Shown one piece after another: positions 57,401 through 64,000 of a DNA stretch of 64,000 nucleotides. The notes under the pieces were generated by a model. It did no database searches. It saw only the letters and a list, made by a program, of their open reading frames with translations, and had not been told where the DNA came from. The first letter of the stretch is position 1. Each line of letters starts with the position of its first letter. Source of the DNA: Apostichopus japonicus (Eukaryota > Echinodermata > Holothuroidea > Aspidochirotida > Stichopodidae); the NCBI RefSeq assembly GCF_037975245.1, contig NC_092574.1, positions 26,888,713-26,952,712 of the forward strand, given 5' to 3'. Both the position numbers and the translations under genes were made by a program.

Positions 57401-57491
57401 ACGATTTCTTTTGATTTCCTCTTCCAACTGATCATTGGAAGATCAGTCTAACACATAATGATCCTATTTAAGGGTTCTAAGGTTACATTAC

Positions 57492-57678
57492 CTCATTGAG
57501 AAGGTTCTTGCAGGCATCCATAGCTTCATCAACTGTTAGTACATTGTCAAGAGATGTTGCTTCTTCATCTTCCTCCAGGCTCATCCTTGATCTGGTAGTC
57601 ACTTTGGGAGTTTTCATAAATTTAGCTGCCCTCTTAGGAGTTTTTCCTTTAGCTATCAACCATTGTTCAAGTTTTTCT
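57492..57678 (-). CDS. CKAP2: CKAP2/CKAP2L-like protein, exon 3
   Basis: Acceptor CTTTGCAG, one base completing AGA, then 62 codons, donor GAG/GTAATG. Encodes EKLEQWLIAKGKTPKRAA, FMKTPKV, an acidic stretch and DEAMDACKNLLNE. This is the signature start of the CKAP2 C-terminal domain, where EKL-EWL--KGK--KRP is the conserved core. Together with exons 4-6 it covers that domain. Confidence 0.9.
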
Positions 57679-57938
57679 CTGCAAAGGAAAGAAGAGGTGG
57701 TCATCTCCCTACACAAATTTATTTAATAAAAGCAGGGATTTTCCTCACGAAATGGTGAATAATATAATGAAATGCTGAAATGTAAACAACATAATCTATG
57801 AATCAGCGGACTGCTGTATAACCCAGGGCATAACACAAATCACTGGGTAAGTTGAATTAAGCCTTTATCTACAAATTTCCAAACTCAGTTTCAAAGAACA
57901 ACTGATTGTGAGCTGAATAGATAACAAGCAAAACATAC

Positions 57939-58739
57939 CTTATGCTTTCCTGTGTTCCTTCCTGAGAAGTAGAAGGTCTTTCGTGAACACTTGGTTTAGT
58001 AAGACTAGTCTTGTGTAACCATTTATGGCTCTCAGCTCTCAATTTTCTTTCCTCTCCAAGGCCTCCATTTGTTACCTTTGACTGTCTCCAGGGTCTTTCT
58101 CTCGTCATCCTCCTGTCCTTCCTCTCTGCAACTGAGTTCATCTTCTTTCCACTTTGCTCTCCTCCTAAAGTGTTAGCAGATCTCTTCTTAGCAGCTCTCC
58201 TCTGCACCTGCAATTCCCGTCTCAAGTCATTTTCCTCATCCTCATCTTTCAAGTCTCTCTCTTGTTTCTCATGTTGAGTGTTTAGCTTCTTTCCAGTTGA
58301 CAGGGTCAATGTTTCTCTTCTAGCATTGCTGGTATCATTTTTGCTTACTTCTTGAGAAACAATTTTGGAGTCCCTTTTAGATCTAGAGTCCATCTTTACT
58401 TTACCAGTGGACAGGGTCAGTGTTTCTCTTCGATTTGTACTCTTCCTCACAGATTTACGATTCTCTTTTCCATTCATTCTCTTGTCAGTCTGTTGGGGAG
58501 TTCTCCTGGCAGAAGCTAAAGTCTTCCTGTAGTTCAGATGTCTCGGTGATGTGTTGTAACTCCAGCTAGTCTTGAGATTCGACTCAACCAGTAATTTCAT
58601 CTTCTCGCTGGCTTTGGAAGGAACTTTGCCTTTATTTTGTTGCATTGAAGTGGATCCAGCTTTAAATGGTTTCTTCGTGGAAGCTTTTATTGAGGTCTGC
58701 CTCATTTTCTTCTCTGTCTTCCATTTCTCTAGTTTCTCC
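57939..58739 (-). CDS. CKAP2: CKAP2/CKAP2L-like protein, large basic exon 2 with KEN box
   Basis: 801 bases from acceptor CACCTTGCAG to donor ATAAG/GTATGT. It opens with EKLEKWKTEKK, a paralogue of the exon-3 EKLEQWL core, then a Lys/Ser/Thr-rich, probably disordered, basic region expected to bind microtubules. A KEN box (GKENRK, 58460-58468) fits degradation by APC/C, a known property of CKAP2 and CKAP2L. The ten-residue motif RRETLTLSTG occurs twice (about 58285-58325 and 58400-58435). The C-terminal half is very charged (ERDLKDEDEENDLRRELQ). Splice phases fit exon 1 (TG+G) and exon 3 (AG+A). Confidence 0.85.
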
Positions 58740-58799
58740 CTGCAAGGTGAATACAATATTACAATCACCTGTTACATAGTAAGACATCTTAAACTGAAT

Positions 58800-59560
58800 G
58801 CTACATAAGTTTTTCAAAGCCATTAAGCAACAAAAAAAAATGGGGAGGATTGTGGAGGAAGAATGAGAAAAAGAAAACCCTTTCCTTCTTATTTGTTGCT
58901 AATAGCAGCTGGTTGTCATGGCAATCCAGCAGAGTTGTAACGAGTCACTTTATTTTGAGTAAATTGAGTTCAAGTTAAGTTTCTAGTACCAGTACTTTTC
59001 CTGACTCCATTCAGTGTGCAATCTTCTTTTTAGAATTTCTTCATTTCGGAGAATGAGTGGCTTGAACCATTTCTTGTTTGTGACAATGGACAATTAAGGC
59101 CTAGAATACTTTAATATCAAGTGTACAGTACATAAAGGTAAACTCAGCATAATTTGCATATCAAAGGGCAGTTTACTTTGCTGTCATGAATACAGGCAAA
59201 ATACAATCCCACGCACCATTTCAAAACAATGCAAGGAGTAGGTATGGTAGGTTAGTGGCATTGCCAATCAAAGCTGTTTCAGATGAGAAGCAAAAAAGTG
59301 TACCCTATCATTTCCAGTCTAGAAGTAAATTATTAACAATTGTAAAACTGGCTACACATACTGTATATTTATGTAAAGATCTATACTGGTTTTGTAAACA
59401 CTGAATCATAGTATTTAATTTCAGTAGTACTTTTTTTCTCAACAAAATCTTCACAAACCTAGAAACCCCTATATGAAATGTGAACAATTAATAATTATTC
59501 TCTGGATAAGTTCTCGCTTCTGTAATAAACTGTGCCATCTCTAATAGATCTTTTGCAAAT
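58800..59560 (-). other. Intron 1 of the CKAP2-like gene
   Basis: Between donor 59583-59587 and acceptor 58740. No repeats or ORFs of note. Confidence 0.6.
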
Positions 59561-59587
59561 ATTGGGTTCCATTAAATATGATCTTAC

Positions 59588-59714
59588 CACATGGATGGAG
59601 ACCTATACTGGTCTAAATTTGACTTTGTCATTTCTCCCTCTGACTTGATAACAGATGTTGAAACAATAGTTCTCTTTGCAGACTTCATTTCTAATGTAGA
59701 TGGTACTGTAAGTT
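59588..59714 (-). CDS. CKAP2: CKAP2/CKAP2L-like protein, first recognised exon
   Basis: Acceptor TTTTTCACAG, donor ATGTG/GTAAGA, 127 bases. The Met of MKSAKRTIVSTSVIK is a candidate start; used so, the whole protein is about 554 residues, against roughly 680-745 in human CKAP2 and CKAP2L. The acceptor in front shows that at least a 5' UTR exon exists upstream. A donor-like GTAAGT at about 62244-62249 (reverse strand) follows an ATG, but its phase does not fit, so it could only be untranslated. Confidence 0.65.
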
Positions 59715-59799
59715 CTGTGAAAAACAATTTACAAGTAGCAATTGGGATAAGTTGGTATAACCAACGCATAAAGTACATCTATTTAATATATAAATATTC

Positions 59800-62360
59800 T
59801 ACATCTGGTGTATAATAATACAGCAAGTTTTGACACTGTCAACATAAGGCACGTCGCCAGTCCTGTTGGTATCGGGGGAGGGGGGGATTAAAATGATTGC
59901 CCCGATCTCATGAGCACTTTAAATTTAATTGTGTAAAACTGAATAATATTGAATTAAAGCAGTTGATACATTGTACAGACACGATCATCTGTGATTTACT
60001 GTTCTTGGACTTCTTTCCTTTGAGCTTCTACTGTCTGAACTGTATCTTTTATTATTTTCTTGGGCGTACAGTAGCTAAATATTTTTGGGCGTGGGGCTGT
60101 GGGTCCTGCATATTCATGGGAGGCTTCAGGTTGGAATGACCCAACAGCCCCGAAAGCACTGAGCACTGGATCCGGAGGGCGTGGGTGCCCCTGGAAGCTC
60201 TGGGGTACTTACAAAATTGAGTACTGAAGCATTTACAGTAACTATCTTCAAATTGCATCGGATGCGCACAAATTAAAACAGACAATAAAAGCCACCATTT
60301 AACCAATTTTACTATAAAAGCCAAACTTGGACTAATGGCTGATGATGCAGGGGGCTTGCGGGTGGGGAAGATGGTAGGGGTTGCATGGGGCTTTGGAACA
60401 ATAACTACCTAGGATGGATAGCATTCTTTTAGACAGTGACTGTAGTGCTTGTGTACAGTATACATGTACAGTATACGTGTGAGCTAGCTTGCTATGTAAA
60501 GTATTATAGTACTGTATTGTGGTGTGATGTAATAGCTGTTGCTAGGCATTGGGTTCAGTATTAGGGCATTCCTGGTTTTTGATTAAAACTTAAATACTGT
60601 ACCTGTGAGTTTGGAATGGGTTTGTTACACTTAGCATGTGTTTCATGGAATGTTTTGTCTAGAGAGAGAAAGAAGAGCAGAAAACAGTTCAAAAGCTACA
60701 TTTTACAAAATACAGTGATATTTATATTCTACACTACTTTTATATGTTCATGTCTTCATTTTTACAGTTTAGGGCACAGGTTTTCCCTCCCCCTGTAGCT
60801 ACTGTACACCTCTGTTATTTTCCATGCTGTGATGAACAGAAACATTGATACGTAGCCGTAATTTTATCCCAAAAAATGGATTATACAGTTACACACATTA
60901 CACTGAAGGTTATTCGTGTACATGACATAAATAGAAAAAAAATCTATCATCAAATGTTGTAAGACAAGTACGTCCTGCACGTAAACTGACTAAATGCTGG
61001 TTCATTGTATTGATTCAAGTTTTAACTTGGTTTGTTTCTGCGTTGGTCTTTCAATAGGAAACTATTAGTAACAACATATTGCAAGGTCCATCTGTAAGAC
61101 TGTAGACAAGACATTGGCAATTTATATCTCTCATGAGTGCACTTTGTTGCTTTTCTCATAATGTCAAAAGATTTCTTTACTGCCTATAGTGGTGTTCTTA
61201 TTCAAATGAAACAAAAAATTTGAGTCCTACCAATCTCTACATGTATACTTTAAAGTTGACTGCATCAAAATTGAAGTCCTCTGAAATGTTGTGCTCTATG
61301 CTGAGAATTTCAGCCTGTTATTTCATACATGGTGGATCTTAGACACAATTTCGGTAGCTTCAAGTGACTGAATGACCCCTCACTTGAAGCAGATGACATC
61401 GTGATTGTACCAAAAATTTTATACAAAGTATGCCCTGCCTGCCTCAGTTCTTGTCCCATTTCCATTTCTCCTCTCCCTTCCTGTGTCAATAGTCCCTAGA
61501 TTCTTCTCATTTCTTTCTTTTCCATTTTGTCTGTCTAGAGCTCTTCCTCACCTTTTCTCATCTCTTTTTCTTCCTTCTTTTTTTTTGTTATTTTCACTTC
61601 TTTGTTATTTCAACTTTTTTGCCTAATTTCTTTTCACCTTAAAGCCTTATGCCTAAAGGGAAACATCCAAAGTTGCCACAGAGAAACAAGGGAACAGCAA
61701 GTTTGTATTTTGGGACACTTTCATGTGATTCCACCCATTTAGTGGAATTGTTTGGTATTAAACTTCAACACATGCCCGAAGTTTGAGAAATTTTTAATTG
61801 TCTTGAGCAGTTTGAATCCCGACCTTGCAGATATTGTAATGGTAAATAGTATAGGCCTATTTACTTCTGGTGCAATATGTTTAAACCATCCATTAATCAC
61901 TTAGCTGAAGAAGAAAACTGAACCACTGAGCAAAGTCAGCGAGATCTTCATCACTGCTATCATTTAAAATAACGTTAATACCCTTAGTACTTACTGTACA
62001 GTAGTCACTATCTTGAATACGGGCCCTACATACATCTTATTATTGTTTTGTGTAAAACTAAAAGTAAGAGGGCCTGGCATTTTATTGTTTTACTAGCCTT
62101 ACTTGGATAGGCTACAGTATGCCTATGAGTATGAATACTAATTAACCTACATGATATAACTTAGACAAATTACGAAAAGCTTTGTCTAGATTAACCAACA
62201 CGTACACGTTACGGATTTTCCTACCTACAGTAGGCCGCCTAGGTTACTTACAATGTAGTGATCAGCATGAATCCTAGGCTTGCCAACACACAACTATCTT
62301 ATTCCTACTTAGTCAAGATAGTGTCACTAAAGGCTTGAAATCGATTTTAGATCTTAGTTC
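59800..62360. other. Upstream region of the CKAP2-like gene, nothing coding recognised
   Basis: Probable promoter or first intron of the minus-strand gene. Short ORFs only. Pyrimidine-rich tract 61440-61625 gives a spurious 73-codon Phe/Leu/Ser frame. G run near 59875-59885. Confidence 0.4.
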
Positions 62361-62369
62361 GGAGAGTAT

Positions 62370-62535
62370 GTTTTGATATTTTAGGTGTGTATGCCTTCCA
62401 TTTATATATATTTATTTATTTATGTGTTGTTATATTTTGTATGTTTTATATGTGCAGGGATCCTGGGGAGAACACTGGTTCACCAGTGACAGGATCCCTG
62501 GTTACGAATAAAGTTAATAAAAAAAAAGAAAAAAG
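62370..62535 (+). mobile_element. LINE-type 3' end fragment with A-rich tail
   Basis: GTGCAGGGATCCTGGGGAGA...CAGGATCCCTGGTTACGAATAAAGTTAATAAAAAAAAAG: a short hairpin around GGATCC(C)TGG, then AATAAA and an A-rich tail, as at the 3' ends of many invertebrate LINEs. No coding part remains. Confidence 0.45.
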
Positions 62536-62896
62536 CTTAGCGTTACGATAGTTTTTACTCTACCCTTACTGTTACTCTGTAAGATTGTAGTGACTCTTAC
62601 CTAGGCTTAGTGCTCACTTTACCTTTGACTGTGCGAGTACGTAACTAGTTGTAGGCTAGATTTGCATCACATTCACAAAATCGGTGTTTTCTTCTGTCAG
62701 TTTACAATTTTAGCTCCACATCAATGGCTTCGATTAGGCAATGACATATTTCAAATTGGTTTTCCGTTGAACTCACTGACTGACAGGAAATGGAGGAAAC
62801 GTGTTTTTGTTATGACTGCCTTGTCAATAACAGATTTCAAGCTATGCGCTAATTTGAATAAAGGGATCATGGAACAACTACAAAACCTAAGCTCGG

Positions 62897-62933
62897 TATA
62901 GTTTAGTTTAGTAGAAAAAAGGATCAGGAGGGA
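62897..62933 (-). mobile_element. Extremely truncated copy of the LINE 3' terminus
   Basis: 37 bases (TATAGTTTAGTTTAGTAGAA, AAAAGGATCAGGAGGGA) identical to 32445-32481, the 3' end of the LINE there including its CTAAA tail. It is consistent with a severely 5'-truncated insertion. Confidence 0.75.
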
Positions 62934-63063
62934 TCGGTATGGTATGTCGTTTTATGTTGTCTGACACATCCTATTATGATGTTTTTCACCATAAAAGTAT
63001 AACCCTGGCTTCTTAGATAGTCATACAACCACCCAGTCAGTGCAGAGGTTTTATAGTTTACAT

Positions 63064-63098
63064 CAACGAGGTAAATGAATGATTCATTTACCTCGTTG
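63064..63098. repeat. 35-bp palindrome with a third copy nearby
   Basis: CAACGAGGTAAATGAAT and GATTCATTTACCTCGTTG form an almost perfect palindrome. GATTCATTTACCTCGTTG occurs again at 63156-63173. Confidence 0.85.
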
Positions 63099-63179
63099 AC
63101 ATCACATGACCCTCCATACATGGTACGCGCGCACCCAATTGACATGAATCCTCCAGATTCATTTACCTCGTTGGTTTAC

Positions 63180-64000
63180 ATGGAGTGTACGACACACCCT
63201 GTTTCAGCCTTTGTAATTTTGCGTTGATACGATTGAACTTACTCATTACTTCCTACTGTACATGGGTGAGACACTTTCATTAAAAAAACTTTTCATTTGA
63301 CTTCTAATAGTTGACACTTATGTCATTATTCACAAAGTTTTGATATGTCGTTGCAAACACCCACCAACTTGAGGTCATTCTGCATATCCTTTAAAAAATT
63401 CATTTTCATAAAACTTGAGAAAGTTTGGCATTAGAAGTTAATTGAACACAGGACTCAACAATGAGTCTGATTTCCTACATAAGAGTAATGGTTTTGTTGC
63501 TGTTGTCATATATTGAACTGGTTGTCATTGGCCAAACTAAAAGATTTTTGGTTACATTGACCTGTTTGTTTTATCACTCTATGAGATTCAACAGCCAATG
63601 CCCAGGTATACAACCACCAAGTCTGAAGTTGACCGGTCTGATGGTTTAGAAGATATCTGAGACATTTATAGTTTGGCCTTTGAGTTACTATTATGCTATT
63701 TGACATTTAATATTTTAAGTAAAATTGTAGGATGGAAATATTTCTTATAATAGTTTTGGCCATTTTGGAGGTTGGGACTCATTGACCTTAGACCTTTTAT
63801 TGTCGTGATACAGAGGTTCCATAGGGCTTGCCAAGACATACACCATGTTTGAATATAAGGAGTCAACAAGCTTGTTAGCTTAGGAGAAATTTGAGACACT
63901 TTCACATAAATTTGGCCACCTATGAGCTTTGACCTGTTTGGAATATGTGACTCTTGGCTTTAAACATTACTTGATATGATATGAACTTTGAGAATCTGAT
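63180..64000. other. Window end, nothing recognised
   Basis: Phrases such as GAGACA(C/T)TT, TTTGGCC and TGACCTT recur loosely between 63540 and 63960, perhaps an old repeat. No gene identified. Confidence 0.35.

Noticed and set aside
57020-57431. Plus-strand ORFs with repeated YVQSRELLGF
   Set aside because: Artefact of the about 66-bp minisatellite in an intron of the opposite-strand gene.
58011-58277. Plus-strand Ser/Leu/Phe ORFs over the large CKAP2-like exon
   Set aside because: Reverse-strand shadow of Lys/Glu-rich coding sequence.

Overview
The window is eukaryotic, intron-bearing, AT-rich and very repeat-rich DNA. Several things point to a deuterostome invertebrate, most probably an echinoderm. 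A Ty3/gypsy element has integrase ahead of reverse transcriptase, the Gmr1-like order described from deuterostomes. A CKAP2-family mitotic gene and the first exon of the urate-pathway gene URAD are present, as are fragments of a guanylate cyclase catalytic domain. The species cannot be named from sequence alone.

Layout. 0-4.5 kb: a 4.4-kb candidate CACTG-ended DNA transposon (71-4472) with subterminal CCGACTAA-type motifs, and inside it a 1.2-kb foldback element. 7.4-9.8 kb: two exons of a small two-TM protein (+) facing exon 1 of URAD (-). 11.9-13.2 kb: a decayed LINE. 16.3-18.7 kb: diverged satellite units and a guanylate cyclase pseudogene remnant. 18.8-24.0 kb: a 43-bp satellite in two subfamilies with higher-order periodicity, interrupted by a 403-bp TTAA-flanked MITE. 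24.2-28.8 kb: a 16-bp satellite. 29-42 kb: a nest of short DNA transposons. Four hAT-type MITEs carry visible 8-bp target duplications (three exact, one 7 of 8). A 1.36-kb element has 33-bp inverted repeats and a 9-bp duplication and carries a 173-codon ORF of unknown function. There is also a 56-bp-arm hairpin, a duplicated 375-bp repeat and one small candidate secreted protein.

42.4-51.8 kb: an L2-type LINE (-) abuts a nearly complete Gmr1-like LTR retrotransposon (44565-51556). The LTR element keeps both LTRs, gag, protease, integrase, RT and RNase H. It carries one in-frame stop in the SCAN-like capsid region and one frameshift at RT motif A, and its flanks share no target duplication. 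53.8-59.7 kb: six splice-compatible exons (-) of a CKAP2/CKAP2L-like spindle protein with a KEN box, its introns filled with 41-, 48- and about 66-bp minisatellites. 59.8-64 kb: mostly non-coding, with LINE 3' tails and a short palindrome.

Only CKAP2, URAD and the two-TM gene look like ordinary host genes. Nearly everything else is mobile or tandemly repeated DNA. Exon boundaries were inferred by eye from GT/AG sites and reading phase.
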